Assembly: GCA_024697625.1 (NCBI GenBank)
Contig: JAILFJ010000173.1
Coordinates: 1 to 63,260 of the forward strand
Direction: 5' to 3'
DNA from: Oscillospiraceae bacterium
GTDB taxonomy: Bacteria > Bacillota > Clostridia > Oscillospirales > Oscillospiraceae
DNA: 63,260 nt
Shown here: positions 33,808 to 42,681 of the stretch, piece after piece
Position numbering within the stretch: the stretch's first letter is position 1
Layout of the letters: each line of letters starts with the position of its first letter
Translations under genes and position numbers: made by a program
The notes under the pieces: generated by a model
The model's input: only the letters and a program-made list of their open reading frames with translations
What the model was told of the DNA's origin: nothing
The model's database searches: none

Positions 33808-35168
33808 GAAGGCGCTGGCATATCCGGACGAGAGTGCTGCTTACGCTGATCGGCCTGACGGCGGCGGTCCTGCTGACGGTGGGGCTGACCTTCAACCTCT
33901 CGGTACGGGGCTTTATCCGCAGCCGGGTCACGGCACAGCTTGACTCGGTTTCGGAGAGCGCGTCCTATGACCGGCGCGGCAGCCTGCAGGAACAGCCACA
34001 GCCACAGCCGGAAAAACGCCTGGAAGGGCGCCCTGACCGTATCATGGGAACCACGGGAAGCGCCGCCGTACTGAACAAAAACGGCGCGCTGGTCTTCCCA
34101 ATGCACGGGGATGAAGAGACGGCAGCGGCAATTGCGGACTATTTCCGCGTCCACGGCTTTGACGGGAGCAGGCGCTACCGGATCCTCAGCATCGGCAGCG
34201 AGAAATACGCGGTCTCGGTGGCGGATGACCCGATACAGAAGGACTGCTTCCTTGTGTCCTATGTGGATGTGACGGCGATCCTCGCCTTTACTGCGCGGAT
34301 CAACACGGTCCTGCTCATCATCATCCTGGCGACGATCCTGCTCTCGGTCCTCCTGAGCCGCCGCTTTGCAAAATCCTTTGCGGAACCCGTACAGGAGCTC
34401 TCTGTTTTCGCCCGCGAGATCGGCAGCGGAAACCTGAACGCGCAGGAGTTTCGGTTTCAGGACGTGGAGTTTGAATCGCTGGCCGAATCGATGAACCGCA
34501 TGGTCTCGGAGCTGAGCGAGGCGAAGCAGAAGCAGGAGATCTTCTTCCAGAATGTGTCGCACGAGCTGCGCACGCCGCTGACCTCCATCCGCGGAAATGC
34601 GGAAGGCATTGTCTACGGGCTTATGGAGCCCCGGAACGCAGCAAAGGTCATTCTCAGCGAATCGGATCAGCTCGGCGGAATGGTGGAGGACATCCTCTAT
34701 CTTTCCCGCATGGGGAAGGCCGCGCCGGAGGGGACTGCAGAGGCGGCGGATCTGCGCGAGGTGCTCTCCCTCTGCGTCTCGGAGCAGCGCGCTGAGGCGG
34801 AGAGAAAGGGCCTCACATTCACCTATGACTTTGACGAAGCTCCCGTGCTGTTGCCGGTCCGCGAGCAGGATGCACAGCGGCTCTTCGGGAATCTCATCTC
34901 CAACGCGATCCGCTATGCCGAAAGCAGGATCACACTGCAGTGCCGCAGGGAGGAGAGCTGCGTGTTTGTATCGGTTGCGGATGACGGACCAGGGATCGCC
35001 GAGGAGGATCTGCCGCACATTTTCGAACGCTTCTATAAAGGCAGGGGCGGAAAACACGGCATCGGACTTGCCATTGCGCAGTCCGTTGCCGAGAGCTGCC
35101 ATGGCAGTATCACTGCGCACAACGACGGAGGCGCGGTGTTTGAGCTCCGATTTCCCGCCGCGGAATGA
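33804..35168 (+). CDS. Sensor histidine kinase with HAMP domain
   Basis: The 454-residue protein has two transmembrane segments (about residues 10-32 and 160-185) around an extracellular domain, a HAMP linker, and a HisKA/HATPase core: VSHELRTPLTSIRGN, NLISNAIRYAES, DDGPGIAEEDLPHIFERFYKG and GIGLAIAQS. It should phosphorylate the response regulator encoded just upstream; the start overlaps that gene by 4 bp. The extracellular domain includes a short Gln-Pro-rich part (QEQPQPQPEK). The signal is unknown; an envelope or metal stress is a guess from its neighbours. Confidence 0.92.
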   Translation: MRRRWHIRTRVLLTLIGLTAAVLLTVGLTFNLSVRGFIRSRVTAQLDSVSESASYDRRGSLQEQPQPQPEKRLEGRPDRIMGTTGSAAVLNKNGALVFPMHGDEETAAAIADYFRVHGFDGSRRYRILSIGSEKYAVSVADDPIQKDCFLVSYVDVTAILAFTARINTVLLIIILATILLSVLLSRRFAKSFAEPVQELSVFAREIGSGNLNAQEFRFQDVEFESLAESMNRMVSELSEAKQKQEIFFQNVSHELRTPLTSIRGNAEGIVYGLMEPRNAAKVILSESDQLGGMVEDILYLSRMGKAAPEGTAEAADLREVLSLCVSEQRAEAERKGLTFTYDFDEAPVLLPVREQDAQRLFGNLISNAIRYAESRITLQCRREESCVFVSVADDGPGIAEEDLPHIFERFYKGRGGKHGIGLAIAQSVAESCHGSITAHNDGGAVFELRFPAAE

Positions 35169-35209
35169 CAGAAGGACGAAACGGGCATCGGTACGCAGCC
35201 GAGGCCCGC

Positions 35210-35275
35210 TTCGTGTGTTTTGCGTAAAATTCGCTGACACTTTTCGGGGATGTATCGGCGCAGACGTGCTATACT
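35210..35275 (+). promoter_or_regulatory. Promoter and direct-repeat site of the Cthe_2159-like gene
   Basis: TTCGTGTGTTT (35210-35220) and TGCGTAAAATT (35221-35231) form 11-bp direct repeats followed by CGC, then exactly 35 bp to a TATACT -10 box (35270-35275). Compared with the VTC promoter, 23 of 25 positions of the repeat block agree and the spacing is identical. No -35 consensus is present. Confidence 0.68.
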
Positions 35276-35311
35276 GCGCCCGGAATCCAAAAAGAAAAAG
35301 GAGATATCAGC

Positions 35312-36598
35312 ATGAACTTCAAATACCTGAAACTTCTTCCCCTGCTGCTCTCCGCTCTGCTGCTCTTCGCCGGCTGGGGCGCTGTGCGGATCACAGCCTC
35401 CGCGGAGGACAGCGCGGCTGTCACTGAGGCGGAAGCGACCGAAGTGGTCACGGTGACGCTGAACGGAATCGGCGCGCAGGCGGATTCGGACGCGGTGCAG
35501 ATCTCCGGCTCGGACCTGAGCATCACCGAGGCGGGCACCTACGTCCTGTCCGGGACCCTCGAGAACGGCACGGTCACGGTTGCTGCGGATCCGGAGGACG
35601 AGGTGCAGCTGGTGCTGAACGGTGTGAGCATCCATTCCGACAGCTTCGCCGCCCTCTACGTCGCGCAGGCGGACAGAGTGGTGATCACCCTTGCGGAAGG
35701 CAGCGAAAACCGCCTCTCCAACGGAGGCAGCTTTACTGCGCGGGACGAGAACAACGTGAACGCCGCAGTCTATGCCAGGGATGACATCAGCTTTGCCGGC
35801 CCGGGCAGCCTTAAGATCAGCTCCCCCGGCGGACACGGGATCGCCGGGAAGGACGGGGTGACGGTGACCGGCGGCGCCTATGAGATCACAGCCGCGGACA
35901 GCGCCATCCGTGCCAGGGACAGGATCACGGTCGCCGACGGCAGCTTCAGCCTGACGGCTGGCGGGGACGGCCTCCATGCCGAGAACACGGACGATCAGAC
36001 ACTGGGCAATGTCCTCATCACGGACGGCAGGTTCAGTATCACGGCATCCGACGACGCCATCCATGCCAACACCCTTCTCCAGATCGACGGCGGCAGCTTT
36101 GCCCTGACCGCTGCGGAGGGCCTCGAGGGAACGTATATCAGCATCAACGGCGGTGATATCAGCATCTCGGCCACAGACGACGGCGTGAACGCCGCATGGA
36201 AGTCCTCCGCCTACACGCCCACCGTGGAGATCAACGGCGGCAGCCTGACTATCGTCATGGCCGAGGGCGACACAGACGGCGTGGACTCCAACGGCAACCT
36301 CATCATCAACGGCGGCACCGTCAATATTACAGGACGCTCGGCCTTTGATTACGACGGCACGGCGCAGTACAACGGCGGCACCATCATCGTGAACGGCCAG
36401 ACGCTGGATACCATTCCCAACCAGATGATGGGCGGTGGCATGGGTCCCGGTATGGGCGGCAGAATGAACGGCGGTATGGGTCCCGGCATGGGTCCCGGCA
36501 TGGGCCCCGGTATGGGCAACGGGACCGGAGAAGAGATGGGCCCCGGTGACGGCATGGACCGGGGCAGGCACGGCGGCATGGGCGGCTGGCGGGGCTGA
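35312..36598 (+). CDS. Secreted carbohydrate-binding domain protein (Cthe_2159-like)
   Basis: The 428-residue exported protein has a Sec signal (LLPLLLSALLLFAGWG) and then repeated short beta-strand units such as TEAGTYVLSGTLENGTVTV, VELVLNGVSI-like turns and INGGDISISATDDGVNA, typical of the parallel beta-helix of the Cthe_2159 / carbohydrate-binding (PF14262) family. The family founder binds acidic polysaccharides and calcium. The last 60 residues are Gly-Met-Pro-rich (MGPGMG repeats). It is the next gene after the two-component system and shares the operator-like site with the VTC operon. AAGGAG precedes ATG 35312. Confidence 0.87.
   Translation: MNFKYLKLLPLLLSALLLFAGWGAVRITASAEDSAAVTEAEATEVVTVTLNGIGAQADSDAVQISGSDLSITEAGTYVLSGTLENGTVTVAADPEDEVQLVLNGVSIHSDSFAALYVAQADRVVITLAEGSENRLSNGGSFTARDENNVNAAVYARDDISFAGPGSLKISSPGGHGIAGKDGVTVTGGAYEITAADSAIRARDRITVADGSFSLTAGGDGLHAENTDDQTLGNVLITDGRFSITASDDAIHANTLLQIDGGSFALTAAEGLEGTYISINGGDISISATDDGVNAAWKSSAYTPTVEINGGSLTIVMAEGDTDGVDSNGNLIINGGTVNITGRSAFDYDGTAQYNGGTIIVNGQTLDTIPNQMMGGGMGPGMGGRMNGGMGPGMGPGMGPGMGNGTGEEMGPGDGMDRGRHGGMGGWRG
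36424..36590. repeat. Tandem repeat coding for a Gly-Met-Pro-rich tail
   Basis: Units of about 12 bp (GGCATGGGTCCC-like) repeat at the 3' end of the Cthe_2159-like gene and encode MGPG-type residues. The tail of the first efflux adaptor is similar in composition. Confidence 0.7.
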
Positions 36599-36631
36599 GG
36601 CTCCCGCAGGTAAGCCCCCGCTGACAGAATG

Positions 36632-36675
36632 AATACGGCAGTCCGCAGGGAAAGCTGCGGGCTGCCGTATTTTAA
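36632..36675. terminator. Bidirectional terminator
   Basis: A 17-bp stem with one G-T mismatch (36632-36648 with 36655-36671) and a 6-base loop is followed by T residues on the plus strand and preceded by A residues. It lies between the convergent Cthe_2159-like and Tat-secreted genes. Confidence 0.85.
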
Positions 36676-36699
36676 GGGCCTGGCTGTTTTGCGTTTCTG

Positions 36700-38325
36700 T
36701 CAGGTCTGCTTTCTGTGGAACACAATGACCCGGTCGTTTATCAGCTCATAGTAGGAGGCTCCGATCCCGGTCTCGTCGAGATACAGCCGGAAGAGGACGA
36801 ACACCGGCCTGTCGTTGTCGACGCCGTAGTACTTTCCCTGCGGATTGCCGGTCGAGAAGGGAATGACCGCCGTATACGCGTCCAGCTCCGTACGCGCCAT
36901 CTTATAGACGTAATAGCCGTCCGCGTCGTCCGCGCTGTCGCCGAGGTACGGCGCGGCGCTCCCCGGCAGCATCGAGTTGTACACGCTGCACACGCCGTTG
37001 ATCAGGGGGCGCTCGTGGAGGACGGCGTTGAAGTAACGCGCCTTGCCGGTATAGTTGTGGTTTACCCCGTAGACGACGACAAAGTCCTCGTCGCTCTGAA
37101 GCCGGAAGTCGCCGCAGTTGAGATACGCCGCATCCAGAACGTCGCCCTGCGCGTCTGCGTCCTTCATATAGGCGGTGAGCCCGTCGGTAATGCCGATGTC
37201 GGTCGAGAGCTCTTCACAGTCATAGTCTCCGGCATACTGCGCGAGGATTGCTTCCCGGATCGTGTCGAGCTTCTGCGTACAGCCGGGGAGTTTCGCAGCC
37301 TCATGGATACCGGAGCCTCTGGGCTGAAGCTTTTGGATGGCAAAGGTTGCCGGCGGAACCTCGTCCTTCGGACTGACGCGGAAAACGGCGGCGGTCTCGG
37401 GAAGCTGCGCAAGGTACTGCCGGAAGCCCTCCCGATCCTCGGGCTGTGAGACGCGCCCGAAAATACTGAAGGTATCCCTGCCGCGCTCGAGACCCATGCG
37501 GTAAGTGTCGGCCGGGATCTCCATCACGTTCACCATGCCGTCCGGATAACCCGCAGCCGTCAGGCAGCCCGAGATCCGGTCCCGGACCGTCCTGTTGGCA
37601 CAGAGAACCAGCACGGTGTCTGTCCCGAAGGGACTGTCTCCGGCATGACGGGCATTCAGCAGGTTGACCGGCCAGCCGATGGAGGCGAACACGGTATGAT
37701 AATAACCGGATTCCTCATTCCCGAAGCCGAAGTAGGCTTTTTCGTTGGAATAATCCTTGCCCTCCATCTGCTTTGCGAACATGTCATATGCGATGAAGGA
37801 CCAGTATTTGCAGCGCTCGGGCAGCCGGGTGACAACGACGACCGCTTCATCCTGGCGCATCTTGAACGCCATGCCCGCCGGTGAAAAGAAGGGGTTCTCG
37901 GGCGCGTTCTCCACCTCGGGATCGTCGTAAGCGCTCGGAAGCTCGCCGTCCCAGCCGCGCTCCGGATTGCCGGGCGCCGCGTTCTGGTTCGGTGCGGGCG
38001 GGAGGTTCAGAATCAGATAGGTGGAACCGGCGTTGTTGCCGAAACAGGTGAGAAGCTTCCCCTCCGAGGCAAGGCCCAGCGTGTCGAATTCATAGAGCTT
38101 TCCGTTCTGAACCCGGAAACCGGCCCCCTCCAGCTCCTGCCGGAGCGCTTCGGGGGAGCCGTCGGAGACGACGGGCTCAGCCTGAACGGCGGCTTCAGGC
38201 TCGGCGGCCTCCGCATGCGCCTCGGCCGTTGCTGCAGAAGCAGGCAGTACGGCCATCACACCGAGGCTGGCCGCACCGGCAGCCACGCCTTTCAGAAAAT
38301 CTCTGCGGGTCAGATCTGATGTCAT
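36700..38325 (-). CDS. Tat-exported protein of unknown function (paralogue B)
   Basis: The 541-residue protein begins with a twin-arginine signal (TRRDFLKGVAAGAASLGVMAVLPASA), here named by its RRDFLKG box, then an Ala/Glu-rich linker of about 25 residues. The mature part aligns along its whole length with the downstream-numbered neighbour (38356-39891): shared landmarks are LLTCFGNNAGS, YDDPEVENAP, NVMEIPADTYRMGL, VVYGVNH, and the C-terminal ASYYELINDRVIVFH. I do not recognise the family and no catalytic motif is obvious. Tat export would fit folding, perhaps with a cofactor, before secretion. AGGAGG precedes ATG 38325. It is second in a two-gene operon. Confidence 0.75.
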   Translation of the reverse strand: MTSDLTRRDFLKGVAAGAASLGVMAVLPASAATAEAHAEAAEPEAAVQAEPVVSDGSPEALRQELEGAGFRVQNGKLYEFDTLGLASEGKLLTCFGNNAGSTYLILNLPPAPNQNAAPGNPERGWDGELPSAYDDPEVENAPENPFFSPAGMAFKMRQDEAVVVVTRLPERCKYWSFIAYDMFAKQMEGKDYSNEKAYFGFGNEESGYYHTVFASIGWPVNLLNARHAGDSPFGTDTVLVLCANRTVRDRISGCLTAAGYPDGMVNVMEIPADTYRMGLERGRDTFSIFGRVSQPEDREGFRQYLAQLPETAAVFRVSPKDEVPPATFAIQKLQPRGSGIHEAAKLPGCTQKLDTIREAILAQYAGDYDCEELSTDIGITDGLTAYMKDADAQGDVLDAAYLNCGDFRLQSDEDFVVVYGVNHNYTGKARYFNAVLHERPLINGVCSVYNSMLPGSAAPYLGDSADDADGYYVYKMARTELDAYTAVIPFSTGNPQGKYYGVDNDRPVFVLFRLYLDETGIGASYYELINDRVIVFHRKQT

Positions 38326-38355
38326 AAATACCCTCCTGTTATCGCCTGAGCGAAA

Positions 38356-39891
38356 TTACTGCTTGTGGAACACGATCACGCGATCGTAGATGACCTCATA
38401 GTATGAAGCGCCGGCCCCGGTATCCTCCAGATAGGAACGGAAGGCCATCAGAACGGGATTGCCGTTGTCCACCCCGTAGTATTTGCCCTGCTCGTTCCCA
38501 GTGGAATACGGAATCAGGGCGGTGCACTCGTCCGCGGCTTCCCTTGCCAGCCTGTAAACATAGTATGCGTCCGCATCCTCGCAGTCTTCGCCGAGCCAGG
38601 CCGTGGCGCTCCCTTCAAACAGCGTGTCGTAGATGCTGGTGACGCCGTTGAGCATCGGCTTTGCGTACAGCACCGCGTTGGCGTAGAGAGCCTTGCCGGT
38701 TTTGGCGTGGTTTACGCCGTAGATGACGACGAAGTCCTCGTCACTGTCCAGGGTGAAATCCGGGGTCATGAGGTACATGGCGTCCCGATTGTCGCCTTTG
38801 GCGTTGAAGTCTGTGAAGTAGGCAGTGAGCCCCTCCGGCACCGAGATCACGCATGTCGGTTCTTCATAGGTGTATCCATCCGCATATTTTGCGATCAGGG
38901 CCTCCCGGATCGTCTCCAGATTCCTTTCTGCATCGATCAGTACGGCCGCTTCGTGGACGCCGTTGCCGCGGGGGATGACGGTCTCGTTCGGATAGGGGTT
39001 TGCCGCTGCCTCAGAGACCGGGGTGACCCGATACAGGGTTGCCCGCTCGGAGATGTGGTCCAGATAGTCCCGGTAGGCGTCTCTGTCTGTGGCCTGAGAG
39101 ACACGCTGCAGGAAGGAGAAGGTATCCGCGCCCTTCTGCAGACCCATCCGGTATGTGCCGGAGGGGATCGGCATGACGTTGATCATTCCGTCATCATAAC
39201 CCGCGCTGTGCAGGTCCTCCACCACCGCGGCAACGGAATCCTGATTGGCACCGATCACGATGACCGCCTCCGTGTCGAAGACCGAGTCTCCGCTGTGGCG
39301 GATGTTGGTAAAGTTGACTGTGCTGCCGATGGAGCCGAAGATCGGGTGATACAGACCGGTGCTCTCATTCCCGACCGAGAACATGCCCGGGACGCCCTGA
39401 TAGTTCTTGCCCGGCTTGTCCTCGGTGAACATGATGTAGTTGATAAAGGAATAGTACTTGCACTCGCAGGGCAGCGGTGTGACCAGAACGATCACCTCGT
39501 CCTGCCGCAGCTTGTATTCCCAGCCGCCGGGGGCAAAATACGGATTGGCCGGTGCATTCTCAACGGCGGGATCGTCATAGACTGTGGCGATCTCATCCGG
39601 CCAGCCCAGCTTCTCCAAGCCCAGAGAGGTATCCTGCTCCGGGGCTGCGGGGAGGCAGAAAACAATATAGGCGGAGCCCGCATTGTTGCCGAAGCAGCTC
39701 AGCAGCCTGCCCGCCGAGGCTTCCTTTACGGTATCCAGCTCACGGTAGACGCCCTGCTGTACATAGAACGAGTCCTCCTCCAGCAGCGTCTTCAGTGCGG
39801 CAGGATCAGGGCTGCCTTCCGCCGAGGCTGATGCGGGGGAAAAACCGACGGCCATGGCCAGGATCAGAAAGATAATCAGCATCCGTTTCAT
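38356..39891 (-). CDS. Sec-exported protein of unknown function (paralogue A)
   Basis: The 511-residue protein starts with a classical Sec signal (KRMLIIFLILAMAVGFSPASASA) and shares its whole mature sequence pattern with the Tat-exported neighbour: LLSCFGNNAGSAYIVF, YDDPAVENAP, NVMPIPSGTYRMGL, VIYGVNH and ASYYEVIYDRVIVFH. The two are tandem duplicates that use different export routes. ATG 39891 has AAGGAG 9 bases upstream, whereas the longer frame lacks one. Only 30 bp separate the two genes. Function unknown. Confidence 0.75.
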   Translation of the reverse strand: MKRMLIIFLILAMAVGFSPASASAEGSPDPAALKTLLEEDSFYVQQGVYRELDTVKEASAGRLLSCFGNNAGSAYIVFCLPAAPEQDTSLGLEKLGWPDEIATVYDDPAVENAPANPYFAPGGWEYKLRQDEVIVLVTPLPCECKYYSFINYIMFTEDKPGKNYQGVPGMFSVGNESTGLYHPIFGSIGSTVNFTNIRHSGDSVFDTEAVIVIGANQDSVAAVVEDLHSAGYDDGMINVMPIPSGTYRMGLQKGADTFSFLQRVSQATDRDAYRDYLDHISERATLYRVTPVSEAAANPYPNETVIPRGNGVHEAAVLIDAERNLETIREALIAKYADGYTYEEPTCVISVPEGLTAYFTDFNAKGDNRDAMYLMTPDFTLDSDEDFVVIYGVNHAKTGKALYANAVLYAKPMLNGVTSIYDTLFEGSATAWLGEDCEDADAYYVYRLAREAADECTALIPYSTGNEQGKYYGVDNGNPVLMAFRSYLEDTGAGASYYEVIYDRVIVFHKQ

Positions 39892-39998
39892 TTTCCGTAA
39901 CTCCTTATCAAAATCTGTGGTTTGTCTGGCCTGTATTCGGCAGCGGTGCATGGCCTTCGCAGCACCTCTGCATTCTGCAGGCTTCAGCTGTCAGAAAG

Positions 39999-40027
39999 AT
40001 TATACACAGATGTACGGGAAATAGCAA
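39999..40027 (-). promoter_or_regulatory. Promoter of the paralogue A/B operon
   Basis: On the minus strand TTGCTA (40022-40027) and a perfect TATAAT (39999-40004) are 17 bp apart, about 100 bp before paralogue A. Confidence 0.7.
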
Positions 40028-40071
40028 TCAGAGTTTTTATCATTGCACGATGCGGTTTTGCGCTTTGGGGA

Positions 40072-40100
40072 TGGAAAAACGCGGCGCTTCGTGTTACAAT
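40072..40100 (+). promoter_or_regulatory. Promoter of the YczE-like gene
   Basis: TGGAAA (40072-40077) and TACAAT (40095-40100) are 17 bp apart, about 35 bp before the YczE-like start. Confidence 0.5.
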
Positions 40101-40133
40101 CATTTCAAATACAGTACAGGGACGGAGAAAACT

Positions 40134-40823
40134 GTGAAAGAAAGCAGTGCAGGTGTGAATATGACAAAACCCGAGCAGAACAGAAGGAAAACCAGACGGA
40201 TTCTGATGAGCGCCCTGGGCGTCATGATCTGTGGAATCAGTGTGGGGATGTTCAAGCATGCCTCTCTGGGCGTGGATCCCTTTCAGTCCCTGATGAGCGG
40301 TCTGGACGCGGTGATTCCGATCCGCTTCGGAACGCTGTACGTCATTGTCAACCTGCTTCTGCTGACATTTGCGCTGGTATTTGACCGACGTAAAATCGGC
40401 CTGGCCACTCTGATCAACCTCTTTCTGCTGGGCTATATTGCCGAGTTCTCGCAGGGGATCTGCCAGCGGCTCTTTCCGGAGATCGGGTTTGCAGGAAGGC
40501 TTGTCCTTCTGCTGGCTGCGATTGTGATCATGTGCCTTGCTTCGTCGTTCTACTTTACTGCGGACCTCGGCGTTTCAACATATGACGCGGTATCCCTGAT
40601 ATGGTCTGAGAAGCAAAGCCGTATTCCGTTTCAGTACTGCCGGATCATCTGCGACCTGATCTGCGTCAGCCTGGGGGCGCTGCTCTGCCGGATCGGGGGG
40701 ATCGATGTCTTTGGGGAAGTGAACATAGGGACCGTCGTAACCGCATTCTTTATGGGACCGCTGATTGCGTTCTTCAACCGTAGCATCGCGGAACCGTTCC
40801 TGAACCGCGGAGCGGAAGCATAG
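40134..40823 (+). CDS. YczE/YitT-like integral membrane protein
   Basis: The product of about 229 residues has six or so hydrophobic segments and the N-terminal pattern of the YczE-like family (GVMICGISVGMFKHASLGVDPFQSL, FTADLGVSTYDAVSLI), whose paired Gly-Asp-Pro/Tyr-Asp motifs repeat in the two halves. The function of this membrane family is not established; Bacillus YczE influences lipopeptide production. GTG 40134 has GGAG 6 bases upstream; ATG 40161 is an alternative with a weaker site. It is divergent from the paralogue A/B operon. Confidence 0.8.
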   Translation: MKESSAGVNMTKPEQNRRKTRRILMSALGVMICGISVGMFKHASLGVDPFQSLMSGLDAVIPIRFGTLYVIVNLLLLTFALVFDRRKIGLATLINLFLLGYIAEFSQGICQRLFPEIGFAGRLVLLLAAIVIMCLASSFYFTADLGVSTYDAVSLIWSEKQSRIPFQYCRIICDLICVSLGALLCRIGGIDVFGEVNIGTVVTAFFMGPLIAFFNRSIAEPFLNRGAEA

Positions 40824-40887
40824 GAACAGCGGCCTTGGCTGCGGCGCTCTGTGAGACAGCCGCCGGACAACAAAGGAGGAATATCAA

Positions 40888-41805
40888 ATGCTGAAGAGAA
40901 CAACTGCCGTGCTCTGGCTTGTGTTGGCCCTGATGATCCGTTTCGGCGCAGGCATTCCGTCCGGGAAGGCCTCTGCGGACGCACTGCCGCAGCAGCCTGC
41001 GGAAATGTGGGCTGTATACGAGAATGACGGCCTTCGGATGGAGATCGAGCCCGAATACAATGACCTGATCACGGCGGAAACCCCTGCGGATGACAGCTAC
41101 GGACTTCTCTTCATCGTCTGCGAGACCGCATCCCTTGAGGCGGGCCGGTATGACGGGGCGGGCTGGCTGTTTTCCATCGGGAAGGTCAGTGAAGAGAGGC
41201 TCCATGAGCTGCTGTGCTATGACATGTCGGGCATGCGCGTGTTTGCAAGGGACGAGGCCGGACAGTATTATATCTACTATCATCCGACGGACGTCCGCTT
41301 CGAGCGGGCCACGGCGGAGGAGTACGAGAGCGGGCTGAAACAGTGGTCCATGCTCTGCGAATGGGCGTGGAATCTGCCGAATCGCTTCGCGGAGAATAAC
41401 GGACTGGAGACGGTGTCTTTCGGCAACACGGAGATCGACATGGCACTTGCCCGTGCCGCGTACATGCCGGAGAAAGAGGCGACGCTCAGCACAGCGGAAT
41501 ACGGCCCGGTCGGACTCTCAGAGGTCGACGGAAGGCCGTATGCCGAAGCGGTCATGCAGGGCCGGTTCACCGAGACGGACGCCGATGAAACACCGGAGGG
41601 GGAATACATTACCCTGGATTTTCCGGAGATGAACCTCCGCGCTGACTTTTTCTTCGCACCGGGCGGCTATGCCCGCGCAGTGTCCTGGGGACGGGAGACG
41701 CTCTATCAGGCGACTGAATATGACGATGACGTCAGCTTCGCGGAGATCATGCAGGACTGGTACGATGCCGCCGCGGAACAGGCCGGGATCCGGCCCGCCA
41801 GCTGA
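40888..41805 (+). CDS. Secreted hypothetical protein
   Basis: The 305-residue protein has an N-terminal hydrophobic segment (TTAVLWLVLALMIRFGAG) followed by ASADA, consistent with a Sec signal peptide. The mature part is acidic with many Tyr and Trp (for example QYYIYYHPTDVRFERAT) and no motif I recognise. AAAGGAGG precedes ATG 40888. It lies 64 bp after the YczE-like gene and could be in its operon. A hairpin follows at 41843. Confidence 0.7.
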   Translation: MLKRTTAVLWLVLALMIRFGAGIPSGKASADALPQQPAEMWAVYENDGLRMEIEPEYNDLITAETPADDSYGLLFIVCETASLEAGRYDGAGWLFSIGKVSEERLHELLCYDMSGMRVFARDEAGQYYIYYHPTDVRFERATAEEYESGLKQWSMLCEWAWNLPNRFAENNGLETVSFGNTEIDMALARAAYMPEKEATLSTAEYGPVGLSEVDGRPYAEAVMQGRFTETDADETPEGEYITLDFPEMNLRADFFFAPGGYARAVSWGRETLYQATEYDDDVSFAEIMQDWYDAAAEQAGIRPAS

Positions 41806-41842
41806 AGATCCGATCAGGAGCTCGAGCCGGCAGACAGACTGA

Positions 41843-41873
41843 AGCACAGTGTCAGCCGTTTTGACACTGTGCT
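41843..41873 (+). terminator. Strong hairpin after the secreted protein gene
   Basis: A perfect 12-bp stem (41843-41854 with 41862-41873) with a 7-base loop containing TTT lies 37 bp after the stop codon. No downstream T-run is present. Confidence 0.5.
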
Positions 41874-41990
41874 GAGGGATGAGCAGCTGACCTGAGCTGC
41901 GGAGACAGCCCGACAGGAAAGTGGAGAGAGGACAGAAAACAGCAGACGGCCCGTTCGTCAGACGGCCGACCCCGGAAGAAAGGAGAAAAA

Positions 41991-42662
41991 ATGAGCTTTG
42001 CCCTGATCGTTTTGGGAATCATCCTTCTCGTATGGTATATCCGTGAGAAACTCCGCGCCTACAGCGTCAAGGCCCTGCTGATCAAGAGCATGGTCTCGGT
42101 GCTGTTTGTCGCTGTGGCCGTCACGGCAAAGGCAGGCGCCCCGCTGGCCCCGTATGTTGTCCTGGGGCTGGTATTCGGGCTGATGGGTGACATCTGGCTT
42201 GACCTGAAGTACGTCTTCCCGGAGCAGGATCGCATTTTTACCTATGCCGGTTTCACCGTGTTCGGGATCGGACATCTTCTCTTTATCTCTGGGCTGCTGG
42301 TCCAATATGGCGGCGGGCTGTTTCTGATCGCCTCGTTTGCGCTGGCGGCTGCAGCGGACGGCCTCGTCGCCGTCCTGGAGAAGCCAATGAAGCTCAGCTA
42401 TGGGATAATGAAGCCGGTGGTTCTTGCCTACGGAATCTGCCTGTTTTCGACGGTCTTTGTCTCGGGCGGACTGTTTCTGCTCCACGGAGGCGGCGCGCTG
42501 TGCTGCTTCTTCATCGGCAGCGTCCTGTTTGCCGTGTCGGATCTGGTCCTCAGCGGCACCTACTTCGGTACAGGGAAGGACCGTCCGGTCGATATTATCA
42601 GCAACTATATCTTTTACTACGGCGGACAGTTTCTGATCGCGTACAGCCTGTGCCTGCTGTGA
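41991..42662 (+). CDS. YhhN/TMEM86-family membrane protein (lysoplasmalogenase-like)
   Basis: The 223-residue protein has about eight hydrophobic segments and the family motifs GLVFGLMGDIWLDL and FIGSVLFAVSDLVLSGTYF, whose two Asp residues are conserved in the YhhN/TMEM86 group. Characterised members cleave the vinyl-ether bond of lysoplasmalogens; plasmalogens occur in many anaerobic Clostridia, so that role is plausible here. GAAAGGAG precedes ATG 41991. It converges with the ABC exporter gene, 19 bp apart. Confidence 0.87.
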   Translation: MSFALIVLGIILLVWYIREKLRAYSVKALLIKSMVSVLFVAVAVTAKAGAPLAPYVVLGLVFGLMGDIWLDLKYVFPEQDRIFTYAGFTVFGIGHLLFISGLLVQYGGGLFLIASFALAAAADGLVAVLEKPMKLSYGIMKPVVLAYGICLFSTVFVSGGLFLLHGGGALCCFFIGSVLFAVSDLVLSGTYFGTGKDRPVDIISNYIFYYGGQFLIAYSLCLL

Positions 42663-42681
42663 GACCAGTAAGCTGCCGGCC

